A stretch of DNA of 64,000 nt, taken from assembly GCF_016462945.1 (NCBI RefSeq), contig NZ_JAEMSG010000003.1, forward strand, positions 1-64,000. Reading direction: 5' to 3'. Under the pieces are notes generated by a model. The model was not told the origin of the DNA. It did not search any database and worked only from the letters and a program-made list of their open reading frames with translations. Positions 28,763 to 38,381 of this stretch are shown piece after piece. The stretch is from Mycolicibacterium sp. (GTDB lineage: Bacteria > Actinomycetota > Actinomycetes > Mycobacteriales > Mycobacteriaceae). Each line of letters starts with the position of its first letter. Position 1 is the stretch's first letter. A program made the translations under genes and the position numbers.

Positions 28763-30315
28763 GCGTGCGCGTCTATGTTCCCGGTGATTCGGCAGCGTGC
28801 TCAGTGGGTGCCGATGACGTTGCCGTGCGGATCGTCGAGTTGGCCACAGCCGGGGGAGTCACCGTGGAGGTGATCCGCAACGGTTCGCGGGGCATGCTCT
28901 GGCTGGAACCCTTCGTCGAAGTCCAGACCGCCGCCGGTCGCGTCGGCTACGGCCCCGTCGCACCCGGTGACGTCGCGGAACTGATCGAGGCAGGTCTGTT
29001 CGACGGCCGCCCGCACGCACTGGGGCACGGACTGGTCGAGGAGATTCCGTGGCTGGCCCGCCAGCAGCGGGTGAGCTTCGCGCGGGTGGGCCTGGCCGAC
29101 CCCTTGGATCTGGACGAGTACCGCAGGCTCGGCGGTCTGGTGGGCCTGGGCCGCGCCCTGGCCAAGCCGGCCGCGGAGGTGGCTGACGACGTCCTGGCCT
29201 CCGGACTGCGCGGCCGCGGTGGGGCCGGATTCCCGGCCGGGATCAAGTGGCGCACAGTCCAAGAGGCCCCCGGTGAGATCAAGTACGTGTGCTGCAACGC
29301 CGACGAAGGCGACAGTGGCACCTTTGCCGATCGCATGCTGATGGAGGGCGACCCCTTCACGCTGCTCGAAGGTATGGCGATCGCGGGTACCGCCGTCGGG
29401 GCGAGCATCGGGCTGATCTATGTGCGATCGGAATACCCGGCGGCGATCCGAACCCTGCGTACCGCAGTCGATATCGCGCGCATCGACGGGTGGCTGGGCG
29501 ATGACGTACTCGGCTCGGGTCTTGCCTTCGATGTGCGCATCGTCGAAGGCGCGGGCTCGTATGTGTGCGGTGAGGAAACCGCGATGTTGGAGAGCCTCGA
29601 GGGCAAACGTGGCATGGTGCGTCCCAAACCGCCGATCCCGGCACTGGAAGGGTTGTTCGGCAAGCCGACCCTGGTGCACAACGTGCTCACCCTGTCGGCG
29701 GTGCCGCAGATCCTGGCCGACGGCCCCGCGGCCTACCAGGCACTCGGGGTGGACCGCTCACGCGGCACCCAGGTCTTCCAACTCGCCGGCAATATTGCCC
29801 GCGGCGGGATCGTCGAACTCGCCTTCGGGGTGAGTCTGCGCGAACTCGTCGAGGACTTCGGTGGTGGGACGTACTCGGGCAGGGGTGTGCGCGCGGTGCA
29901 GGTGGGCGGACCGCTGGGCGCCTACCTACCCGACTCCGCCCTGGATGTGTCGATGGATTACGAGGCTCTGTTAGCCGCCAACTCGATGCTCGGCCACGGC
30001 GGGGTGGTCGTCTTCGACGACACCGTGGACATGGCCGCCCAGGCCCGCTTCGCCATGGAGTTCTGCGCCGTCGAATCCTGCGGCAAGTGCACGCCGTGCC
30101 GCATCGGCTCCACCCGCGGCGTCGAGGTCATCGACAAGATCACCGCCGGAATCGACCCGGAGCGTAACCTTGTACTACTTGAGGAGCTCTGCGAAACCAT
30201 GACCGATGGATCACTGTGCGCCATGGGCGGACTCACGCCGCTGCCGGTGCGCAGTGCAGTGGCGCACTTCGGCGAGGACTTTCACCGATCAGCGAACGGA
30301 CGGCCACGACAATGA
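28759..30315 (+). CDS. fdsB: Formate dehydrogenase beta subunit (NuoF-like)
   Basis: [46 protein letters not shown] at 28759. Confidence 0.93.
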   Translation: MSVRVYVPGDSAACSVGADDVAVRIVELATAGGVTVEVIRNGSRGMLWLEPFVEVQTAAGRVGYGPVAPGDVAELIEAGLFDGRPHALGHGLVEEIPWLARQQRVSFARVGLADPLDLDEYRRLGGLVGLGRALAKPAAEVADDVLASGLRGRGGAGFPAGIKWRTVQEAPGEIKYVCCNADEGDSGTFADRMLMEGDPFTLLEGMAIAGTAVGASIGLIYVRSEYPAAIRTLRTAVDIARIDGWLGDDVLGSGLAFDVRIVEGAGSYVCGEETAMLESLEGKRGMVRPKPPIPALEGLFGKPTLVHNVLTLSAVPQILADGPAAYQALGVDRSRGTQVFQLAGNIARGGIVELAFGVSLRELVEDFGGGTYSGRGVRAVQVGGPLGAYLPDSALDVSMDYEALLAANSMLGHGGVVVFDDTVDMAAQARFAMEFCAVESCGKCTPCRIGSTRGVEVIDKITAGIDPERNLVLLEELCETMTDGSLCAMGGLTPLPVRSAVAHFGEDFHRSANGRPRQ

Positions 30316-33128
30316 CCCTTCTCAAAGAACCCGACCACGGCACACCGGCATCGGTATCCGACCAGACGGTGTCGGTGGACATTGACGGTGTGATGGTGAC
30401 GGTGCCCGCCGGGACCTCGGTGATGCGCGCCGCCGCCGAAGCCGGTTTGGCCGTACCCAAGCTGTGCGCCACCGACTCACTGCAACCGTTCGGCTCCTGC
30501 CGGCTGTGCCTGGTTGAGATCGACGGCAAGAAGGGCACTCCCGCGTCCTGCACCACCCCGGTCGAACCGGGCATGGTGGTGCACACCCAGACTCCGCGCG
30601 TCGAACGTTTGCGCCGGAACGTCATGGAGCTCTACATCTCCGACCATCCGCTGGACTGTCTGACCTGTCCGGCCAACGGCGACTGCGAACTACAGGACAT
30701 GGCCGGTGTGGTCGGACTGCGGGAGGTGCGTTACGGCTTCGCCGGTGAGAACCACCTGGATGCGCCGACCGACTCCAGTAATCCCTACTTCGATTTCGAT
30801 GAGTCCAAGTGCATCGTGTGCAGCCGCTGTGTTCGAGCCTGCGACGAGATCCAGGGCACCCTGGCATTGACCATCGTCGGACGTGGCTTCGACTCCAAGG
30901 TGAGTGCCGGCGGCACGAATTTCATGGACAGCGAATGTGTCTCGTGCGGCGCGTGCGTGCAGGCCTGCCCGACGGCGACGCTGTCGGAGAAGTCCGTCAT
31001 CGAACTCGGGATCCCCACCCGCAGCGTGTTGACCACGTGTGCGTACTGCGGGGTGGGCTGCTCGTTCAAGGCCGAACTGCGCGGCGACGAACTGGTTCGC
31101 ATGGTGCCGCACAAGGACGGCGGCGCCAACGAGGGCCACTCGTGCGTCAAGGGCCGCTTCGCGTGGGGGTATGCCAGCCATCCCGATCGTGTTGTCTCGC
31201 CGATGATCCGGGACACCATTGCCGATCCGTGGCGGGAGGTCTCCTGGGAGGAGGCCATCGGCTATGCGGCGCGCCGGTTGGGCGAGGTCCAGGAGGCCTA
31301 TGGCCGCGACAGCATCGGCGGTATCACCTCCTCGCGCTGCACCAATGAAGAGGTCTTCGTGGTGCAGAAGATGGTGCGGGCTGCGTTCGGCAATAACAAC
31401 GTCGACACCTGCGCTCGGGTCTGCCACTCACCGACCGGCTATGGGCTCAAGCAGACCTTCGGTACCTCGGCGGGAACCCAGGATTTCAAGTCGGTGGCGG
31501 AGTCCGACGTCATCGTCGTGATCGGGGCCAACCCCACCGATGCCCATCCGGTGTTCGCCTCCCGGATGAAGAAGCGGCTGCGGGAAGGCGCGCGACTGAT
31601 CGTCATCGACCCGCGCCGCATCGACCTGGTGCGCTCGCCACATATCCAGGCTGAGTACCACCTGCAATTGCAGCCCGGCACCAATGTGGCCGTGGTGAAC
31701 GCGATGGCGCACACGATCGTCGACGAGGGACTCGTCAACACCGAGTTCGTCGCGCAGCGCTGCGACCCCGAGCTGTATCGGGAGTGGGAGGAGTTCATCC
31801 GACTGCCGGAGAACAGTCCCGAGACGATGGAGCAGTTCAGCGGTGTTCCCGCCGCCGATATCCGCGCGGCGGCACGGCTGTACGCCGCCGGGCCGAACTC
31901 GGCCGTCTACTACGGGCTGGGTGTCACCGAACACAGCCAGGGCTCGACCATGGTGATGGCGATGGCCAACCTCGCCATGGCCACCGGGAACATCGGCCGC
32001 GACGGTGTCGGGATCAATCCGCTGCGCGGTCAGAACAATGTTCAGGGCTCCTGCGACATGGGATCCTTCCCGCACGAGTTCCCCGGCTACCGCCACGTCT
32101 CCGACACCGTGGTGCGTGAGCAGTTCGAGACACTTTGGGGCACAATGCTGCAGTCCGAGCCGGGCCTGCGGATCCCCAATATGTTCGACGCCGCTGTCAG
32201 CGGTGACTTTAAGGCGCTGTTCGTCCAGGGTGAGGACATTGCTCAATCCGACCCGAACACCCATCACGTGGTGGCTGCGCTGGAGTCGTTGGAATTGGTG
32301 ATCGTTCAGGATCTGTTCATCAACGAGACCGCGAAATATGCCCACGTCTTTTTGCCCGGCACATCGTTTCTGGAGAAGGACGGCACCTTCACCAACGCTG
32401 AACGGCGCATCAACCGGGTGCGTCCGGTGATGAAGTCCAAGATCGGCAAGCAGGAGTGGCAGGTCGCGTGTGAGCTGAGTGCCGCGATGGGCTACCCGAT
32501 GCACTACAACACTGCGGCTGAGATCATGGACGAGATCGCCACGCTGACACCGACATTCGCCGGGGTGTCCTTCGCCCTGCTCGACGAGGTCGGCAGTGTG
32601 CAGTGGCCCTGCAACGCCGACAATCCGCTGGGCACGCCGATCATGCACGTCGACCGGTTTGTCCGTGGCGACGGTGCCTTCCAGTTGACGCCGTACGTCC
32701 CCACCGATGAGCGCAGCACCCGGCGCTTCCCACTGTTGCTGACCACCGGCCGAATCTTGAGCCAGTACAACGTCGGCGCTCAGACCCGCAGGACGGCGAA
32801 CGTCGTGTGGCATGAGGAGGACGTCCTCGACATCCACGTCTCCGATGCCGAGATGCGCGGGATCGCCGACGGGTCCTGGGTGACCCTGGCCAGCCGCGTG
32901 GGGTCGACCGCGCTGCGGGCCCACATCTCCGATCGGGTCCCGCCCGGTGTGGTTTACACGACATTCCACTATCCGGTCAGCGGAGCCAACGTGGTCACCA
33001 CCGACAACTCCGACTGGGCGACCAACTGTCCGGAGTACAAGGTGACCGCGGTGGAGGTGTCGCCGAACCTGCGCGGTGCCGACCACCTGATCGAGAGTGC
33101 CGACGCCGAAGCGACGGTCAGCCGATAG
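30312..33128 (+). CDS. fdsA: Formate dehydrogenase alpha subunit, molybdopterin, Cys type
   Basis: 2Fe-2S N-term, NuoG-like FeS clusters, TCAYCGVGCSF, CARVCHSPTGYGL, GRDGVGINPLRGQNNVQGSCDMG. Confidence 0.95.
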   Translation: MTLLKEPDHGTPASVSDQTVSVDIDGVMVTVPAGTSVMRAAAEAGLAVPKLCATDSLQPFGSCRLCLVEIDGKKGTPASCTTPVEPGMVVHTQTPRVERLRRNVMELYISDHPLDCLTCPANGDCELQDMAGVVGLREVRYGFAGENHLDAPTDSSNPYFDFDESKCIVCSRCVRACDEIQGTLALTIVGRGFDSKVSAGGTNFMDSECVSCGACVQACPTATLSEKSVIELGIPTRSVLTTCAYCGVGCSFKAELRGDELVRMVPHKDGGANEGHSCVKGRFAWGYASHPDRVVSPMIRDTIADPWREVSWEEAIGYAARRLGEVQEAYGRDSIGGITSSRCTNEEVFVVQKMVRAAFGNNNVDTCARVCHSPTGYGLKQTFGTSAGTQDFKSVAESDVIVVIGANPTDAHPVFASRMKKRLREGARLIVIDPRRIDLVRSPHIQAEYHLQLQPGTNVAVVNAMAHTIVDEGLVNTEFVAQRCDPELYREWEEFIRLPENSPETMEQFSGVPAADIRAAARLYAAGPNSAVYYGLGVTEHSQGSTMVMAMANLAMATGNIGRDGVGINPLRGQNNVQGSCDMGSFPHEFPGYRHVSDTVVREQFETLWGTMLQSEPGLRIPNMFDAAVSGDFKALFVQGEDIAQSDPNTHHVVAALESLELVIVQDLFINETAKYAHVFLPGTSFLEKDGTFTNAERRINRVRPVMKSKIGKQEWQVACELSAAMGYPMHYNTAAEIMDEIATLTPTFAGVSFALLDEVGSVQWPCNADNPLGTPIMHVDRFVRGDGAFQLTPYVPTDERSTRRFPLLLTTGRILSQYNVGAQTRRTANVVWHEEDVLDIHVSDAEMRGIADGSWVTLASRVGSTALRAHISDRVPPGVVYTTFHYPVSGANVVTTDNSDWATNCPEYKVTAVEVSPNLRGADHLIESADAEATVSR

Positions 33129-33130
33129 CC

Positions 33131-33352
33131 GTGCCCATCGAGACACTCATCCGGATGGGCCAGCAGATCGCACGCAACAACGCCGCCTTACCGGTGCCGC
33201 GCGCCGCCGACCGGATCGCTCGGCACCTGAAGTCGTTCTGGACACCCGGGATGATCGCCGAACTGGAGGTATATGCGGCCGCCAACCCGGAGGAACTGGA
33301 CGCCACCCTGCTGGCCGCAATAGGGCAATTGGAACGCGAGCCGAGGGCGTAA
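33131..33352 (+). CDS. fdsD: Formate dehydrogenase delta subunit
   Basis: LIRMGQQIARNNAA...AADRIARHLKSFWTPGMIAEL; directly follows fdsA. Confidence 0.88.
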   Translation: MPIETLIRMGQQIARNNAALPVPRAADRIARHLKSFWTPGMIAELEVYAAANPEELDATLLAAIGQLEREPRA

Positions 33353-33359
33353 CTGCGGT

Positions 33360-33908
33360 TCAGTTACCACCGTTGTTGTTGTTGTCCTCGCTGCACTTGC
33401 GGACGGCCTGCTCGTCGGAACCCTGGCAGACCGAGAAGTAGGTGGCCTGCCCGGTCTGGCCGCCGGCGTTGACCGCCACGAAGGCACCCGGCTTGGATCC
33501 CGTCGCACCCGCGCCGGAACCGCCGTACTGCCCGTATCCGCCGCCTCCGCCGCCGGAACTGGTGACGGTGTACCCCTCGCCCTGCCAGATGCCGGTGTAA
33601 TAGTCGACCACCTGCTGGGGCTGCTGGCCGGCCAGGGAGTACCGCGCGAACGCCACACCGTTGTCGGTTTTGGTCTCCAGTTGGCTGGCCCCGGCGGGAG
33701 GCTGGGCCAGGCCGGGGCTCGCCGCGGCACCGGGCGAGGCCGGCGTACTCATCGACGCTGACGCACTGGCCGACGCTGACGTGCTGGGCGCCGCCGAGGT
33801 GGAGACGGTCTCGGTGACGGTGGTCGTGTCCGACTTGGTGGTGCCCCCGCAGCCGGAAAGCACCAGTGCCGTGATGCCGAGGCCGGTGATGAAAGCAGCG
33901 ATCCTCAT
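33360..33908 (-). CDS. Putative lipoprotein with Ser/Ala- and Gly-rich stretches
   Basis: LVLSGCGG lipobox; GGGGGGYGQYGGSGAGA. Confidence 0.7.
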   Translation of the reverse strand: MRIAAFITGLGITALVLSGCGGTTKSDTTTVTETVSTSAAPSTSASASASASMSTPASPGAAASPGLAQPPAGASQLETKTDNGVAFARYSLAGQQPQQVVDYYTGIWQGEGYTVTSSGGGGGGYGQYGGSGAGATGSKPGAFVAVNAGGQTGQATYFSVCQGSDEQAVRKCSEDNNNNGGN

Positions 33909-34022
33909 GGTGTTCCTTTGCTCAGCTCCGACGTCGATAGCCAGTTCTGGTGAGTATGTTCCACGAGGTTGTCGGTGGGGGCACTTATGGTCAGGTCAGA
34001 TCTGTTCCACAGAGGGGGAGAA

Positions 34023-34271
34023 GTGATTACTCGAATGATTTTCACCTGCCTGGCCGCGGCGGTCTCGGCCATGGTGATCGCCGCGCCGAACGCAATGGCG
34101 GACAACAACGTCTGTGTGGGGGTGATGAATCAGAGCGGATGTAATCCGGCGCCGCGGAACGGTCAGCTCATGGAGACTTGGAACACGCCCGGTTACTACG
34201 GCGGCTGGACCAACGGTCCGGTCGCCTGCGACCCGTTCACCCGGCAGTGCCGGGGGTGGGCACAACCCTGA
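34023..34271 (+). CDS. Small secreted Cys-containing protein
   Basis: Signal peptide ...AAVSAMVIAAPNAMA; 82 aa; GTG start. Confidence 0.65.
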   Translation: MITRMIFTCLAAAVSAMVIAAPNAMADNNVCVGVMNQSGCNPAPRNGQLMETWNTPGYYGGWTNGPVACDPFTRQCRGWAQP

Positions 34272-34306
34272 TCTGACCCTGCCTCGCGGGCCGTAGGATT
34301 GCCCGG

Positions 34307-35716
34307 ATGACCAGGCGTCAGGTGGCGGCTCTATTCGCACTGTGTCTGGCGGTGTTCATGGTTGCTGTCGACGGAACCGTCATCAGCGTCGCGGTGCCGG
34401 CGATCGCCGACGAGTTGCATCCCAGCTACAACGAGATCCTCTGGATCAGCGACATCTACTCCTTCGTTCTCGCCGGCCTGCTCATCACCATGGGCAATGT
34501 GGGCGACCGCATTGGCCGTAAGCGCCTGCTGCTGATCTCGAGCGTGGCCTTCGGGGTGGCATCCGCGGTTGCCGCGTTCGCGCCCACGGCCGCCCTGCTC
34601 ATCGTGGCCAGGGCCGTGCAGGGTTTCGCCGGCGCCGGGTTGATGCCCGCCACGCTGGCGCTGCTGCGCACCGTCTTTACCGACGACCGTCAGCGGATGC
34701 GGGGGGTAGGGATCTGGAGTGCGGCAGGCGCGGCGGGTGCGGCAATGGGTCCGACCGTGGCCGGCGTGCTGCTCGAGCACTACTACTGGGGCTCAGTGCT
34801 TTTGGTGAATTTGCCGGTGGTGGCGCTGGTCGTCGGGATCGGTGCGTGGGTGCTTCCCGAGGCGCGCAGTGACGTCAAGCATCCACTCGATCCCGCTTCT
34901 GTGGGGCTGTCCATTGCCGGCATCCTCGGAGCCGTCTACGGCATCACCGAATTGGCGCACTCGGGTCTCGACTTCTGGCCTGCCTATCCGGCGCTCGTCA
35001 TTGGTTCAGTGCTCCTCGTGGTCTTTCTGCGTCGGCAGCGTCAGCTAACGACGCCGCTGCTGGATCTGGAACTGTTCGCCCAAACCGGATTCAGCGCGGC
35101 GGTTGTGGCACAGACGGTGACAGTATTCGCCAACGTGGGTGCGCTGTTCTTCGTGCCGATCTATCTGCGTCAGGTCAGCGACTTCACGGCGTTGCAGTCC
35201 GGCATGGCACTGCTGCCGGACTCGTTGGTCAGTGTGATTGCTGCCACCAACACCGGTCGACTGGTCCGCCGGTGGGGGGATCGCCGAGTGTTGCTGCTGG
35301 GCCTTGCGGTGGGCGCTGCGGGACTGGTAGCACTCGGGGTGACGATCCCCCTCTCCTATATCGCGATCGTGGTCCCGCTGATGATGATCGGCTTTTCGTT
35401 CGCGGTGGTGGTCACCGCCGCCTCGGACATTATTCTCACCAGCGCCAGCGAAGACCGCGTCGGCGCGGCCACCGGGATCTCCGAGGCGTCCTTCGAACTC
35501 GGCAACGCCCTCGGCATCGCGCTTATCGGCAGTGTGGTGGCGGTGCTGTACTTCCTGGCCACCGGGTCGTCGGCACGGCTGACCGCGGCGGTCGACCCTG
35601 GCGGATTCACCTCAGCCATGACGGGCTCCAGTGTGATCTGCGGGGTGGTGGTGGCACTGACCGCAATCGTGGTGGCCCGGGCGGTTCGTGAACAGCCGGC
35701 TGAGGTGATCCGGTGA
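34307..35716 (+). CDS. MFS drug-efflux transporter (DHA2/QacA-EmrB type)
   Basis: VAVDGTVISVAVPAIADEL; GNVGDRIGRKRLL; many TM segments. Confidence 0.92.
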   Translation: MTRRQVAALFALCLAVFMVAVDGTVISVAVPAIADELHPSYNEILWISDIYSFVLAGLLITMGNVGDRIGRKRLLLISSVAFGVASAVAAFAPTAALLIVARAVQGFAGAGLMPATLALLRTVFTDDRQRMRGVGIWSAAGAAGAAMGPTVAGVLLEHYYWGSVLLVNLPVVALVVGIGAWVLPEARSDVKHPLDPASVGLSIAGILGAVYGITELAHSGLDFWPAYPALVIGSVLLVVFLRRQRQLTTPLLDLELFAQTGFSAAVVAQTVTVFANVGALFFVPIYLRQVSDFTALQSGMALLPDSLVSVIAATNTGRLVRRWGDRRVLLLGLAVGAAGLVALGVTIPLSYIAIVVPLMMIGFSFAVVVTAASDIILTSASEDRVGAATGISEASFELGNALGIALIGSVVAVLYFLATGSSARLTAAVDPGGFTSAMTGSSVICGVVVALTAIVVARAVREQPAEVIR

Positions 35717-35946
35717 GTTCGTTCACGGTTCCCTATACCGACGATCAGATTGAGGTGGACACCGATCGTCGGGTGGTGATGCTGTTCCGCAATGCGTGGA
35801 ACCGGGAGTCCAGCGGATACCCCGACGAGACCTACACCTTCGATGCGCTACTGGCCGATAAGAGCCTGCTGGTGTTACTGACCGCGATGCTCGCCGGCAA
35901 CGATGCCGCTGAACTTGAGCGGCTGATTCGCACGCCGCCCGCGTGA
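35713..35946 (+). CDS. Small hypothetical protein
   Basis: 4-bp overlaps with genes on both sides. Confidence 0.6.
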   Translation: MSSFTVPYTDDQIEVDTDRRVVMLFRNAWNRESSGYPDETYTFDALLADKSLLVLLTAMLAGNDAAELERLIRTPPA

Positions 35947-36881
35947 CGGCGATCCCGGCCGGGGTCCGAGCGATGGCCGGACGCGGACCGCGGTGGGCAG
36001 CGTGGGTGGACGGTTTACCCGTGACGGTGCGACTGCTCGTCGAGCAGTGGCGGCTGCGCCCCGACGGTGATCCCACCCACGGTCACTGCTCCCTGGTTCT
36101 GCCGGTCCGGACACCCGAGGGTACGGCTGCGATGCTCAAGATCGGCTTCCCTGATGAGGAGTCCGAGCATGAGCATCTCGTGCTGCAGCACTGGGGTGGT
36201 CGCGGTGCGGTGCGTCTGCTCAGCGCCGACCCGCACCATCGTGGGCTGCTGCTGGAGCGGCTGAGTTTCACCGATCTCAGTACCGTCTCCGATGCGGAGG
36301 CGTGCCGCGTCGTCGGTGATCTATACCGCCGCATTCATGTCGCGGCGCTGCCGCAACTGCGTCCGCTGTCGTTGTCTATCGATCGGTGGACCGCTGAGTT
36401 GGCCGAGTTGGGACGCAACGCGCCGATTCCCCGTCGGCTCGTCGACGAGGCCGTCGCACTCGGCACCGATCTGGCCGCCGACCGGACGGTAGCTGATCGG
36501 GTGATCCACACCGATCTGCACTGCAGCAACGTTCTGGCCGGCAACGTTCTGGCCGGCAACGTTCTGGCCGGCAATGTGCTGGCAGCCGAACGTGAGCCCT
36601 GGCTGGTGATCGACCCGAAGCCGGCTAACGGCGATCCGCACTACGAGATCGCGCCGATGTTGTGGAACCGGTGGGACGAGATCGCCGGCGATGTTCGCGA
36701 GGGCGTCCGGCGGCGCTTCTGGATGCTGGTCGACGGCGCGGGATTCGACGAGGATCGTGCGCGGGGATGGGTGATCGTGCGGATGATGCACAACGCCATG
36801 TGGGCGCTGCAGGACCGGCCTCACAGTGATCAGACCTGGCTGACCCGGTGTATCGCCGTCGCGAAAGCCGTTCAGGGCTGA
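35943..36881 (+). CDS. Aminoglycoside/hydroxyurea kinase, APH(6) family
   Basis: HTDLHCSN (HxDxxxxN), WLVIDPKPANGDPHYEIAPMLWNRWDE. Confidence 0.88.
   Translation: MTAIPAGVRAMAGRGPRWAAWVDGLPVTVRLLVEQWRLRPDGDPTHGHCSLVLPVRTPEGTAAMLKIGFPDEESEHEHLVLQHWGGRGAVRLLSADPHHRGLLLERLSFTDLSTVSDAEACRVVGDLYRRIHVAALPQLRPLSLSIDRWTAELAELGRNAPIPRRLVDEAVALGTDLAADRTVADRVIHTDLHCSNVLAGNVLAGNVLAGNVLAAEREPWLVIDPKPANGDPHYEIAPMLWNRWDEIAGDVREGVRRRFWMLVDGAGFDEDRARGWVIVRMMHNAMWALQDRPHSDQTWLTRCIAVAKAVQG
36528..36587 (+). repeat. 15-bp in-frame tandem repeat (AACGTTCTGGCCGGC x3 + AATGTGCTGGCAGCC)
   Basis: Three identical copies 36528-36542, 36543-36557, 36558-36572, plus diverged 36573-36587. Confidence 0.97.
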
Positions 36882-37174
36882 GGGGCGACACCTCATGTCG
36901 AATCGTGAGATCGCGGATGCCGGCCCATTCGGGGCCTTTCCTTGCATCGGTATCGATAGAAATAACTCACTACAACTATGTCGAGATCGACTCCACCGTT
37001 CAGGACAACGGTGCCTAAATCGCGCCTCCGGCTGGGAGCCCACCTCGCCTCGGCTCGGTTATCGCCCGTTGTGAGCTAGGTGTCCGATCGCCATCCAGAT
37101 GAGTCGCGATGAGCCGATTCGGCGGGTAGCCGTGGAGCGACGGTATAGATTGGAAGCAACGGGGAGGGCAGCAC

Positions 37175-37993
37175 GTGGTTAGGTGGCTGACCAGCGGCAT
37201 CCCAGGCTTCGTACTGTTGTGGGGGATGGTCGTCGCCATCTCCGGCGGTTCCGCACTGATGGTAATGCTGCTGCGGCGTCGATACCCGAAACTAGGCCGC
37301 GACTCAGAGAACGCGGCGGTAGATTTTATCGTGGTCGGGTTGCTCACCGCATGGGCGCTCTACGTCAATTTCCTGATCAGTGCTCTGCAAAGCCAGGCCT
37401 CTGCCAGGGACAGCGACGCCCGGGCCGAGGCCACGGCAGCTGTTCAGCTGGCCAGGGATACCTTCTACCTACCCGCGGCTGACGGTGACCAACTCCGGCA
37501 CAGTCTGCTCTCCTACGAGCAGTCCGCCATAGCCGAATGGCCGCTGGCCAGTCAGGGACAGTCGCTGCCGGAAGCCGACAAGGCTCTGATAGACCTGCAC
37601 CAGACATTCTTAGATGTCGGGCGGCGGATCGTAGGACAGCCCCTCTTTCCGATGTCAGAGATAAAGCCCAACCTCGACAGCCTCAGCCAAGCGCGCAGTT
37701 CAAGAATCCTCGAGGGCGCCGTCAACGATGGGCTGACGAGTTCCTTGTGGACGATCCTCCTGTTGACCAGTGGGCTGGTCGTTGCTGGCGGCATCGCAGT
37801 CGGTTCGCCGAACTCAGTGCTGCACTACGGAATGGTATCCATGGTCGGCGCTCTGGTAGCGGGGTTTTTGTATCTGGTGATAGCACTGGATGGCCGCTGC
37901 CTGGCCGACACATGCCACGGTGACGTCACAGCACCACAACCGCCCGCAACGCTGCAATACGTGGTCGATTTTCTGACGAAGCCCACGCCGTAG
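37175..37993 (+). CDS. DUF4239/bestrophin-like membrane protein
   Basis: Four TM segments around a soluble domain; GLLTAWALYVNFLISAL. Confidence 0.7.
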   Translation: MVRWLTSGIPGFVLLWGMVVAISGGSALMVMLLRRRYPKLGRDSENAAVDFIVVGLLTAWALYVNFLISALQSQASARDSDARAEATAAVQLARDTFYLPAADGDQLRHSLLSYEQSAIAEWPLASQGQSLPEADKALIDLHQTFLDVGRRIVGQPLFPMSEIKPNLDSLSQARSSRILEGAVNDGLTSSLWTILLLTSGLVVAGGIAVGSPNSVLHYGMVSMVGALVAGFLYLVIALDGRCLADTCHGDVTAPQPPATLQYVVDFLTKPTP

Positions 37994-38011
37994 TCCTCGA
38001 TGGATTCTGGA

Positions 38012-38380
38012 TTATGACTCGAGTCTGTTCCGGATACCGGTGATTCGGGTCTTGAGTTCTTCTTCGTCGATCACACCCCGGGCTACCAGCGAATGTGCCA
38101 GTGCCACAAGCTGATTCTCCGGGTGCGGCAGGTCGGCGTAGCGGGTCGCCGACAGCACGTCCTCCTCATCGCGGCGATCTTTGAGGGTGAAACCCAGATC
38201 GTCGCCCGCACAGGAGCGGTCGATGGCGTCGCACATGCCGTCCAGACTGGTCTTCCACGGCGGGACCGGATTCTCCACGCCGTATTTGTCGGCCATGACG
38301 GGCCAGGTCTGGTTGCGGCGCACAATCTGCTCGAGGGTGTCGACGGTGACGCTCTCCGGCGGTACGTCTGCTGTGCTCAT
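38012..38380 (-). CDS. Nitrile hydratase / thiocyanate hydrolase-associated small protein (activator or beta-N-terminal-like)
   Basis: Position immediately after the alpha-type subunit; ENPVPPWKTSLDGMCDAID; ATG at 38380. Confidence 0.65.
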   Translation of the reverse strand: MSTADVPPESVTVDTLEQIVRRNQTWPVMADKYGVENPVPPWKTSLDGMCDAIDRSCAGDDLGFTLKDRRDEEDVLSATRYADLPHPENQLVALAHSLVARGVIDEEELKTRITGIRNRLES

Positions 38381-38381
38381 C

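Noticed and set aside
30312-33128. Selenocysteine-type formate dehydrogenase
   Set aside because: Active-site region reads CARVCHSP with a Cys codon; no in-frame TGA needed.
31428-33146. 572-aa minus-strand ORF antisense to fdsA
   Set aside because: Mirror-frame artefact; fdsA motifs are definitive.
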